DNA from: an uncultured Parabacteroides sp.
Lineage (GTDB): Bacteria > Bacteroidota > Bacteroidia > Bacteroidales > Tannerellaceae
NCBI GenBank assembly: GCA_937890135.1
Contig: CALBYC010000206.1
Location: 1-31,565 of the forward strand
DNA: 31,565 nucleotides
Reading direction: 5' to 3'
In this document: in pieces, positions 1 through 6,555 of the stretch
Layout of the letters: each line of letters begins with the position of its first letter
How positions within the stretch are numbered: the stretch's first letter is position 1
Notes under the pieces: generated by a model
What the model was told of the DNA's origin: nothing
Database searches by the model: none
The model's input: only the letters and a program-made list of their open reading frames with translations
Position numbers and translations under genes: made by a program

Positions 1-358
1 GCGAATAGTTGCCGCGAGGACAGACATCCGTACAAACGCCACAACCGATGCAACAGTCGGTAACGACAAAGTACTTCTCGCTCTTCTTCAGGAAACCCAC
101 TTCGGGATCAAGCCCCGTGTACGCCATAAATCCAGCGTGTTGCTTGCGCTCCTCCTCGTTCACGGGCTGCATCCAATGCTTCCGCTTGCTGATGTCGTCC
201 TTTATGGAGGCGAGGTTCTCGGGGATATGCTTGTCCATCTTCACCTGCTCGTCCATGTCGAAGTTGGGCAGCCAGCTGTCCACCATTATCAGCGTGCTGA
301 TGTAGGCGAACCGCCAGCCTTGCTTGCCGAGCGGCGACTCATCTTTTCGTCCATAAAT
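1..358 (-). pseudogene. EFR1-like flavodoxin/4Fe-4S ferredoxin, 5' half missing, 3' end beyond window
   Basis: The minus-strand frame is open from about 379 to the window edge but has no ATG before 286. An in-frame TGA lies at 380-382, inside the end of the aldo/keto reductase gene. The encoded text (YGRKD..., then NFDMDEQ, then CIGCGVCTDVCP) matches the C-terminal half of the flavodoxin domain, the linker and the first 4Fe-4S cluster motif of EFR1-type flavodoxin-ferredoxin proteins. The N-terminal FMN-binding half of the flavodoxin, roughly 100 residues, is absent, and homology-like sequence starts directly after the upstream stop codon. I infer a deletion that removed the 5' half of the gene. 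A short product starting at ATG 286 is possible but would hold only the linker and the ferredoxin part. The second cluster motif should lie past position 1, so the 3' end cannot be judged. Confidence 0.6.
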
Positions 359-366
359 TAACAGTT

Positions 367-1374
367 CTACTTGTTCAGTTCATCGTTCATTTTCTTCTGC
401 CATTCATCGTTGTTAGCGGCATCGGGCAGAGGGTTGCTGCAGAAGCGGCGTGTCACCTCAATGTCGAACAGATAGAAACGCTTTTCCTTGTTGAGCGAGC
501 GCATCTGCGTCATCTCTTTCTCAGTAAGGCGTATCTGCTTCACGGCGTTGATATTCTCCTGTATGTAGCCGTGGTCAGTGGCACCGGGGATTACGGAATG
601 TCCCTCCTGAATGTGCCAACGTATGATTACCTGCGCAGGAGTGCAGCCGTGCGCCTCGGCAATCTGCTTTATAATTGGGTCTTGAAACAACGCACCGCGT
701 GATGCCGCACCACCCAAGGGGTACCAACATTCCACCACCATGCCGCGCTTCTCAGCCAAGGCCTTCTCTTCAAGACGCTGAGCGTATGGATGACATTCCA
801 TTTGCAGGATGGCGGGCTTTATCTCCGTGCTGTCGGTACACCAGCGGTAGATGTCTTCCGCGCCCTTCACCTCGAAGTTGGAAAGTCCTAACGTATGAAC
901 CTTGCCAGCCTTGACGGCAGCCTCCATGTTCTTCCATCCTGCCTTCACGTCGCCCACCGGCTGATGGAGATACACTAAGTCAACGTAGTCAAGATGCAGA
1001 CGCTGGAGCATCTTGTCAATGGCCGTAGGGTCGGCATATTCCGTTGGCCACAGTTTTGATGTGACCCATATTTCCTCACGCTTGACACCACTCTCCTTCA
1101 TAAACTCGTTGACAGCCTCGCCCACTCCCTGCTCGTCCATATAGGCGTGTGCTGTGTCTATATGGCGGTAGCCCATCCGTAGAGCTGTGAGCACGGCATC
1201 CTTGCAAGTGGCGTTGTCGGGCACGTTGAATGTGCCGATGCCGAAGCGCGGCATCCACTGTCCGTTGTTCAACTGTACATAAGGTTGTCCGTTCACCTCT
1301 TTCTCTGTTGCATCGATTGCTGTCGTTGCCATAAAGAGGCCCATGACAACAGATAAAATTCTTGATACTCTCAT
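367..1374 (-). CDS. exported aldo/keto reductase
   Basis: A 335-residue aldo/keto reductase, a TIM-barrel NAD(P)H-dependent carbonyl reductase. The catalytic tetrad is visible: Asp73 and Tyr78 in HIDTAHAY, Lys107 in SKLW and His137 in YLHQP. I chose the ATG at 1374 over the one at 1407 because it starts MRVSRIL, a positively charged start followed by a hydrophobic stretch to about residue 19; this is a plausible signal peptide, and the 11 upstream residues are unlike any signal. Family members are normally cytosolic, so an exported copy is unusual. The C-terminal cofactor loop reads IPGATDHGYIQEN, without the Lys-Ser...Arg set that binds the 2'-phosphate of NADPH in many members; other bacterial AKRs also have PGA here. 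It is the last intact gene of the operon and follows an intercistronic stem-loop. Confidence 0.88.
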   Translation of the reverse strand: MRVSRILSVVMGLFMATTAIDATEKEVNGQPYVQLNNGQWMPRFGIGTFNVPDNATCKDAVLTALRMGYRHIDTAHAYMDEQGVGEAVNEFMKESGVKREEIWVTSKLWPTEYADPTAIDKMLQRLHLDYVDLVYLHQPVGDVKAGWKNMEAAVKAGKVHTLGLSNFEVKGAEDIYRWCTDSTEIKPAILQMECHPYAQRLEEKALAEKRGMVVECWYPLGGAASRGALFQDPIIKQIAEAHGCTPAQVIIRWHIQEGHSVIPGATDHGYIQENINAVKQIRLTEKEMTQMRSLNKEKRFYLFDIEVTRRFCSNPLPDAANNDEWQKKMNDELNK

Positions 1375-1390
1375 ATGCTTTGCTTTTTGG

Positions 1391-1444
1391 ATAAGCACAG
1401 ATTGCATTGTCGGCCATAGCCTCCCAAGCGCAATCTGTACTTAT
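1391..1444 (-). repeat. intercistronic inverted repeat (stem-loop) before the aldo/keto reductase
   Basis: Arms 1391-1405 and 1430-1444 are complementary at 14 of 15 positions with a 24-nt loop. The structure sits between the flavodoxin-like stop at 1474 and the reductase start at 1374. No U-tract follows it on the minus strand, so it is more likely an RNA processing, stability or attenuation element than a simple terminator. This is inference from sequence only. Confidence 0.5.
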
Positions 1445-1473
1445 GCGTAAATATGAAATGGTTATAAAAAAAG

Positions 1474-2025
1474 TTATAGTTTCTCCTTTAGTTTCCTTGC
1501 CTGGCTCTTGTCGTTCGCCATACCCTCATAGGTAAAGCCGTACATTACGGCAAAGCGGCTCATGGTGTACTCGCCGTCGTCGAGCATCATCTTTGTGGGT
1601 GCGGCTCCCTGGTAGAGGAAGAAGAGTTTCTTGCCCTTGAACGAGCCTGGCTCAATAGGGCCATAGAAGCGTTCGAGCAGCATGCGTACCGAAGCGCAGA
1701 TGTTATGCCAATACACGGGCGAGCCCATTACCACTACGTCGGCCTCCTTCATCTTCTTCAGCACCTCGTCAAACTGGTCGCCGTCCAATGTCTGTCCGTA
1801 CACGTTGATACGGTAATCGGTAAGGTTAAGCGTCTCGTAGTCCTTGCCCTCAAGCAGCACCTTGGCGAGGGCGGCCGTGTTGCCGTCGCGGTTGGGACTG
1901 CCGTTGATGAAGAGAATCTTCTCTTGCCTGTCTGTCTGTTTGTCCATACTCTTGTTGTTTGCCTTGCATGATGCACCAGCCACAAGCATGAGCAGCATGG
2001 CGCAAAGGTTCAATATTCGTTTCAT
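1474..2025 (-). CDS. flavodoxin-fold NAD(P)H-dependent oxidoreductase, lipoprotein
   Basis: A 183-residue protein of the FMN reductase / flavodoxin-like fold. A lipoprotein signal ends in LVAGASC with the lipid-accepting Cys at residue 20, followed by a polar linker. The FMN phosphate loop is GSPNRDGNT (residues 42-50), and a second flavin-contacting loop, GSPVYWHN, is at 101-108. The family usually reduces quinones, azo compounds or iron through FMN. The protein is shorter than typical members, which run to about 190-200 residues without a signal, so the C-terminal helix is trimmed. It lies 16 nt after the cupin/CMD gene stop and is probably co-transcribed. The predicted site is the periplasm or outer membrane inner leaflet, which would require FMN outside the cytosol. 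Confidence 0.8.
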   Translation of the reverse strand: MKRILNLCAMLLMLVAGASCKANNKSMDKQTDRQEKILFINGSPNRDGNTAALAKVLLEGKDYETLNLTDYRINVYGQTLDGDQFDEVLKKMKEADVVVMGSPVYWHNICASVRMLLERFYGPIEPGSFKGKKLFFLYQGAAPTKMMLDDGEYTMSRFAVMYGFTYEGMANDKSQARKLKEKL

Positions 2026-2041
2026 TGTCTCGTTGTTTTTA

Positions 2042-3187
2042 TTACATAGTTTCCTTTTGTTTCGTTACTTCTTCCAAAACCTTTCTTAAAGGCTCCGAAG
2101 AAGCCTTTCCCAAGTTTATTTCAACGATATTAAGCAAAGCCGTGAGTTGCTCCTTGGTGATGCCAAGATGCAAGCAGATGCCCATGTGGCCCGCTGCCAT
2201 CGGCTCCACATTGCCCACGCCAGCAAGAAACGACACCGTAGCCAGTTCACGCTCACGGTAGGTGAGCAAACCGCGCTCGAATATGTCGGCAAAGAGATGC
2301 TCCTTCAAGAATTGGTCGATGGCAGGAGCGAATGCCCCATAGCCGCTTGTGGGGTGAGCGGAATTGATGCCAGAGAGCGTTTGGAGAATTGCCGCACCAC
2401 GATCGTATTTGTTGCCAGCTTGTTTTGCAACCGTCGCTTCCTTGCCCATCGTGTCGTTGATGCCTTGTGCCTCGCGGTTGTCGAGCACTTTCATAAAAGT
2501 CTGTATGGCACGCAGACTGCGCGGAAAGCCACAATAAGCATAAGCCTGAACGAGGATTTCCTTAATCTCGTTCACAGTCATGCCACTCTCCAATCCCCCC
2601 GCAAGAGCCAACGGCAGATGCTCCAAGTCACCCTTGCCCGTATAGGAGGCGATGGCGACAATGGCTTGCTCGCGTGCGCTCAACGCCTGGTTGTCGTAAA
2701 CGGATGTAGAGGCATTGACGGCTGTCGCATATTCCTCATCGGTCACGGGCTGCAACCATGTGGGCTTGTTGATGCTCGGGTTGCACGAGATGGCGATGTG
2801 GGCGAACCAACTGTCGGGCGCAGCCCCATGCCAATGTTCCACGCCAGACGCAATCTCCACTATGTCGCCCGGGAAAAGGCGGCGCGCCGCCTTGCCGCGT
2901 TCTTGGTAATAGCCTATGCCAGAGGTGGCAATTAGGATTTGCCCTCCTGTGTGCGAGTGCCAACTGTTGCGGCAACCCGGAGCAAAGGTGACGTTTGCCA
3001 TAGGCACGTTGAGTTCCTTTTCCTTGGTCACAGTCGACAGCCACACGTCGCCTGTGAAGTTTGGATTAGGCGAGAGTTTTGAGCCTAACGGATATGGTTG
3101 CTTGAATGTCTCGGCAGTCTGTGCCGCTGCATGAGAAGAAAACATAACGGCAACAGCTACAGTTAATATTTTACTCTTTATATCCAT
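2042..3187 (-). CDS. exported cupin / double carboxymuconolactone decarboxylase-like protein
   Basis: A 381-residue three-domain protein. Residues 1-22 form a signal peptide ending HAAAQ. A cupin domain (about 40-135) has the metal-binding set His77, His79, Gln83 and His118 or His120. Two carboxymuconolactone decarboxylase/AhpD-like helical domains follow, at about 155-245 and 270-370. The first contains YAYCGFPRSL, close to the YxGxP-type motif of gamma-CMD proteins rather than the Cys-X-X-Cys of AhpD peroxidase. The fused order cupin-CMD-CMD is known among Bacteroidota annotations, but the substrate is not established. It lies 30 nt downstream of an alpha/beta hydrolase gene and 16 nt upstream of a flavodoxin-like gene. 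The most likely role is ring or lactone chemistry or detoxification in the periplasm; this is inference. Confidence 0.8.
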   Translation of the reverse strand: MDIKSKILTVAVAVMFSSHAAAQTAETFKQPYPLGSKLSPNPNFTGDVWLSTVTKEKELNVPMANVTFAPGCRNSWHSHTGGQILIATSGIGYYQERGKAARRLFPGDIVEIASGVEHWHGAAPDSWFAHIAISCNPSINKPTWLQPVTDEEYATAVNASTSVYDNQALSAREQAIVAIASYTGKGDLEHLPLALAGGLESGMTVNEIKEILVQAYAYCGFPRSLRAIQTFMKVLDNREAQGINDTMGKEATVAKQAGNKYDRGAAILQTLSGINSAHPTSGYGAFAPAIDQFLKEHLFADIFERGLLTYRERELATVSFLAGVGNVEPMAAGHMGICLHLGITKEQLTALLNIVEINLGKASSEPLRKVLEEVTKQKETM

Positions 3188-3217
3188 TTCGAAATAACAT
3201 TTCAGAGTGATACAATA

Positions 3218-4273
3218 CTATAAATTATTTTTAATAAGCCAATCGTTCAAAAGTCTGGCAAGCTGCTTGTTGTTCAAATCCTGCATCAGAAAATGAGTGT
3301 TGCCGCGAATGCCATGTTTAGGAAGTTCTACCAGTGTTGCCTTGCCACCATGTCGATTTATAACATCAACAAACTTTCGAGCCATTTGCAAACGCACACG
3401 CCAGTTCTCGTCGCCAAGGTTCTTGCTCGGCTCCTCAGGAATGTAGTCGCCAAAATAAAGGATGATAGGTATTTGTGTAAGCCTTTTGAAGTCTGTTGCA
3501 GACACAGGAACACCTGCACATCCACCTGTCAAACCTTCGATTTTTTCTGGCACCTCACCATCTGGGAATACAAAGCCACCAGGTTCGTATGCCGCAATCG
3601 CCTTCACATTCTCGTTTTGTATGGCTGCCATCCATCCCGGGAAGCCTCCTGCAGAATGGGTAACAAGCACACATCTGCCTACTTTGTCTGCAAGTGCATT
3701 GATGGCTGGCACATCCTGACGGTGATCACTGAGGTCGGGAGTCATCTCACGGAAAAACTGCGACACACTCGCAGAGTCTTTCGGAAACTGCACCCCTTCA
3801 TTCCAATTAGGATAGATGCCCATACGCCAAATATCGAACCAAAACATCTCGTCTGCCAGAGGCTTAACCTCTGTCGTGGCTGAAGTTCTGCCAGCCCTGC
3901 CCCTGCCAGGCAAATCCATCACATAACTGCTCCACCTCTGGCGAAGCATCAAGGTTGAGAAGCCGTCCCTGCCATCTGGGGTCATCTCCCAACATACACC
4001 CGAGCCACCATAACCATGCACATAGACAAGTGGCGTGCGGTGGGCATTGGCTGGAATCTGATAATCAACAAAACCATGATCTACACGGCTGCTCTGCCCT
4101 GTTTCCACCTGCGTAGCCCAACCCACGAACTTGCTGTTGTCGTAAGTTCCTTCATGCTGAATAATAGAACCGCCTACAGAGAAATGACCTTGTCTCTCAA
4201 TAACAAGATTTTGTGCGATTACATTCAGGGCACAGTTGGCAAGAATTGACACCATTGAAATTATTTTCTTCAT
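3218..4273 (-). CDS. exported alpha/beta hydrolase (esterase-like)
   Basis: A 351-residue alpha/beta hydrolase. I chose ATG 4273, which starts MKKIISM and lies 2 nt after the preceding stop codon; the longer frame to 4321 would run back through the upstream gene and bury the signal peptide. The signal peptide runs to about residue 20 (NVIAQ). The oxyanion loop HGYGGSG is at 86-92, the nucleophile Ser207 lies in THSAGG, and His327 in GNTHF is the likely catalytic His. The acid is probably Glu230 or Asp276. The domain pattern resembles extracellular esterases of the esterase-713 type, but I hold that loosely. The close spacing suggests translational coupling with the NTF2-like gene. The substrate is unknown; an ester or lactone is likely. 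Confidence 0.82.
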   Translation of the reverse strand: MKKIISMVSILANCALNVIAQNLVIERQGHFSVGGSIIQHEGTYDNSKFVGWATQVETGQSSRVDHGFVDYQIPANAHRTPLVYVHGYGGSGVCWEMTPDGRDGFSTLMLRQRWSSYVMDLPGRGRAGRTSATTEVKPLADEMFWFDIWRMGIYPNWNEGVQFPKDSASVSQFFREMTPDLSDHRQDVPAINALADKVGRCVLVTHSAGGFPGWMAAIQNENVKAIAAYEPGGFVFPDGEVPEKIEGLTGGCAGVPVSATDFKRLTQIPIILYFGDYIPEEPSKNLGDENWRVRLQMARKFVDVINRHGGKATLVELPKHGIRGNTHFLMQDLNNKQLARLLNDWLIKNNL

Positions 4274-4275
4274 TT

Positions 4276-4725
4276 CTATTCGCCTATTGTTTTTGTGAAT
4301 ACGAGTGACGACAGTTGCCACCTGCCATCGGAAACAACATACACCTCAGTAACTATGAAAGGAAAGCGTACTGCTTGACCGCCAACTACAGAATTAAGGT
4401 GGATCCGACTATAAACAGTAGCAATGCCAGCGGCAAAATACACTTCCTGCGAGTGGATTTCAGCCTTCTTATACCATATTCCACCTTCTTTTATTGTTCG
4501 CAGTTCGGCTTCTTTTCCCCAATATCCACCCATGTGTACAAATTGAGCTGACTTGTGGAACAGTTTTTCCAATTGTTCAACGTTCTTTTCTGCCATCCAT
4601 GCCCACTTTTGATTTGAAAGGTCAATAATGGTTTGCTGCTCTGGTGTGAACTTTGCAGATTCTTGACCCCACATTCCACTACAAAAGGGGAAGAATAATA
4701 ACAGCATTAACAATAATTTCTTCAT
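4276..4725 (-). CDS. exported NTF2/SnoaL-like (DUF4440-type) protein
   Basis: A 149-residue protein with a strongly hydrophobic signal peptide (MKKLLLMLLLFFPFCSGMWGQ, cleaved near residue 21) followed by one small alpha+beta domain. The pattern LSNQKWAWMAEKNVEQLEKLF...HMGG...VYSRI...VTEVYV...WQLSSLVFT is that of the NTF2-like/SnoaL cone fold, in which a hydrophobic pocket binds small ligands or acts as a cyclase or isomerase. No catalytic residues can be assigned with certainty. It sits 14 nt after one hydrolase gene and 2 nt before another, so it is well embedded in the operon. A stand-alone function is not known. Confidence 0.7.
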   Translation of the reverse strand: MKKLLLMLLLFFPFCSGMWGQESAKFTPEQQTIIDLSNQKWAWMAEKNVEQLEKLFHKSAQFVHMGGYWGKEAELRTIKEGGIWYKKAEIHSQEVYFAAGIATVYSRIHLNSVVGGQAVRFPFIVTEVYVVSDGRWQLSSLVFTKTIGE

Positions 4726-4739
4726 ATTGCGTCTTGATT

Positions 4740-5862
4740 TTATTTCAGTTTATCGCCAAAAAACGTTGTCAATTTCGTTACCACTTGCTCCACATACTCA
4801 GGCACATAATAAGTCTTGATGTGCGTTGCACCGGGAATGAGACACAATTCCTTGTCTTCCGTCCCTGTTGCCTTGGCGTAGCATTGCTCCGTCATATAGA
4901 ACGTGTCGGCGATGCTGCCAGCCATCATCAGCAAAGGTTGGTTGATGAGATACATGCCCTCGCTTGCGTCAAAAGCCATCAAGTCGACAAGACTGCTCTT
5001 CGTATAACGGAAGGTAGAGTTGGGATGTGCATAAGTCTGGAGATAATAAGTATATCCATCACGATAGAGGTCAAACGGCAACTTGGCAGCCTGTTCGGGC
5101 GTAACACCGCTCATGTCGCCCACGTATTCCGGAGCTTCGCCATTAGCCTCTTTCTGTCGTGCGGCACAAGCATCGGCAAGACGCTCCTGCACTTGGTTTA
5201 TCTGCGAATCAAGAAAACCATTGCGGCGTACCAGTCCCGTGTTGAACATGCTTAATGTGGCCACCGCCTTGAAACGCTTGTCGGTCTGTGCCGCCTTCAA
5301 GGTGTAGCCACCACCACCGCAGATACCGAGAATGCCTATTCGATTGGCATCCACACCAGGATATTGTGTCAGGATGTCGGCAGCACGATGGATGTCCTCT
5401 ATGCGGTTGGCTGGCTTGTCAGTGTTGCGTGGATTGCCCTCGCTGTCGCCTTGGTAAGCGGCATCAAAGGCAAGGCGTACATATCCTTTCTCAGCCATGC
5501 ACTGGCTATAGAGTCCTGCCACTTGCTCCTTTATGCCACCATTAGGATGTGCCACTACAAGGGCTGGATATTTCTTGTTTCCATCGTATTCGGCTGGAGT
5601 ATACACGTTAGCAGCAATCTTCAGTCCGTTCAAATTGTAATAGATGCGGTGAATGTTCACCTTGCCCACCTCATTCTTCGTGAGGGCTCCGTCGTACACC
5701 AAACCAAAAGGATTAGAGTTTGGGCTCTTCACCAAGTTAAATTCAACGACAGTAAAAGGCTCTACGGCCACTGGCTCAACCTTTTTCCCTTGCGTTTGCC
5801 GTGCCGCACAATAAGAGAAGGCACACGGCCATTGTAAAAACTTTGCTCATCTTCATAATCAT
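4740..5862 (-). CDS. alpha/beta hydrolase (dienelactone-hydrolase-like), signal peptide separated by a frameshift
   Basis: The main frame (4740-5771, starting at a GTG) encodes an alpha/beta hydrolase with the oxyanion region AHPNGG and a Cys nucleophile in GICGGGG (residue 151 counted from the GTG). A Cys nucleophile is typical of dienelactone-hydrolase-like enzymes. The catalytic His is probably in GATHIKTY. Upstream, in another frame, ATG 5862 or 5856 opens a clear signal peptide (MSKVFTMAVCLLLLCG, then TANA), which hits a TGA just past the A5 run at 5782-5786 (T5 on the plus strand). Removing one base there joins signal and enzyme as TANA-REKVEPVAVEPF. I therefore read this as one gene with a one-base frameshift, real or from sequencing. 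GTG 5771 would give a cytosolic protein without a signal. Confidence 0.72.
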
Positions 5863-5880
5863 TGCAATTTTATTTGTTGA

Positions 5881-6525
5881 CTATTTTATCATGTTTATCG
5901 TCTTCAGCCACGACTCTACGCCACTTGTATTGTTGCCACTTGCACCATATCCTGTCAGATGACTGGCTGTGGATGTCAGGCTGCTGAGTTTCTGTAGCGT
6001 AGCGTCACGGCCGGTTGAGGCATATGTACAGAATGGGATTATTGTCTTTCCCTTGAAGTCGTAAGTCTCGCAGAATGTAGACATAATCATCGGGGCCGTC
6101 TGCCACCACACGGGACAACCCAAGAGCACATAGTCGTATTTTGAGAAGTCGGCATCAGTCTCCTTCAGCGCCGGTTGTGCGTCGGTGTCGAGTTCGTTAC
6201 GTGCCACGGTGTAGGCAAGCTCGTTGTAATCGGTTGTATATGGAGTGGCGGGCTGAATTTCGTACAGCGTGCCACCTGTAAGCTGGGCAATGCGGTTTGC
6301 CACGGCATGCGTGTTGCCTCCCCACGAGAAGTAAGCCACAAGAATCTTGCTGCCGTCGGTAGGAGTTTCAGGGTTGGCCACAGTATCTTTGCTGTCGTTG
6401 TTGTCATCATCATCGCTCGAACAAGCGGAGAAAGTGGTAACAAGCATCCGCTTGCCAGTCTGTGCGTGCAAGCTCAAGAACATAGTCAAGAGCAATGCCA
6501 TGAGTAAAATTTTCTTCATTGTCAT
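5881..6525 (-). CDS. exported flavodoxin, chimeric N-terminus
   Basis: A 214-residue protein whose residues about 59-214 form a complete flavodoxin: the first strand and FMN phosphate loop are SKILVAYFSWGGNTHAVA (59-76), and a second flavin loop is GCPVWWQTAP (136-145). The N-terminus is odd. A signal peptide ending SLHAQ (22) is followed by GKRMLVTTFSA, which looks like the first strand of another flavodoxin, and then a lipobox-like FSAC with Cys35 and an acidic linker SSDDDDNND. This suggests a fusion of two flavodoxin genes. It is the first gene of the operon and starts 23 nt downstream of a -7 box; ATG 6519 is an equally good start. Its role is probably single-electron or hydride transfer through FMN in the periplasm. 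Confidence 0.8.
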   Translation of the reverse strand: MTMKKILLMALLLTMFLSLHAQTGKRMLVTTFSACSSDDDDNNDSKDTVANPETPTDGSKILVAYFSWGGNTHAVANRIAQLTGGTLYEIQPATPYTTDYNELAYTVARNELDTDAQPALKETDADFSKYDYVLLGCPVWWQTAPMIMSTFCETYDFKGKTIIPFCTYASTGRDATLQKLSSLTSTASHLTGYGASGNNTSGVESWLKTINMIK

Positions 6526-6547
6526 ATTCTTGATTAAAATTCCACTG

Positions 6548-6555
6548 CAAAGTTA
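6548..6555 (-). promoter_or_regulatory. -7 box of the exported redox/hydrolase operon
   Basis: The minus strand reads TAACTTTG, a full match to the Bacteroidota -7 consensus TAnnTTTG, 22 nt upstream of the first ATG of the operon. A clear -33 TTTG at the usual 19-21 nt is not present, so the promoter may need an activator. Confidence 0.5.

Noticed and set aside
1375..1407. Longer start for the aldo/keto reductase
   Set aside because: The extra residues add no signal features and the ATG lies inside the intercistronic stem-loop.
2147..2935. A 262-codon plus-strand frame opposite the cupin-CMD gene
   Set aside because: It is the complement of a gene with a signal peptide and clear domains; its translation shows no domain pattern and it has no promoter or ribosome site of its own.
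4274..4321. Longer start for the alpha/beta hydrolase gene
   Set aside because: It runs back through the preceding coding sequence and puts 16 residues before a good signal peptide; ATG 4273 fits better.
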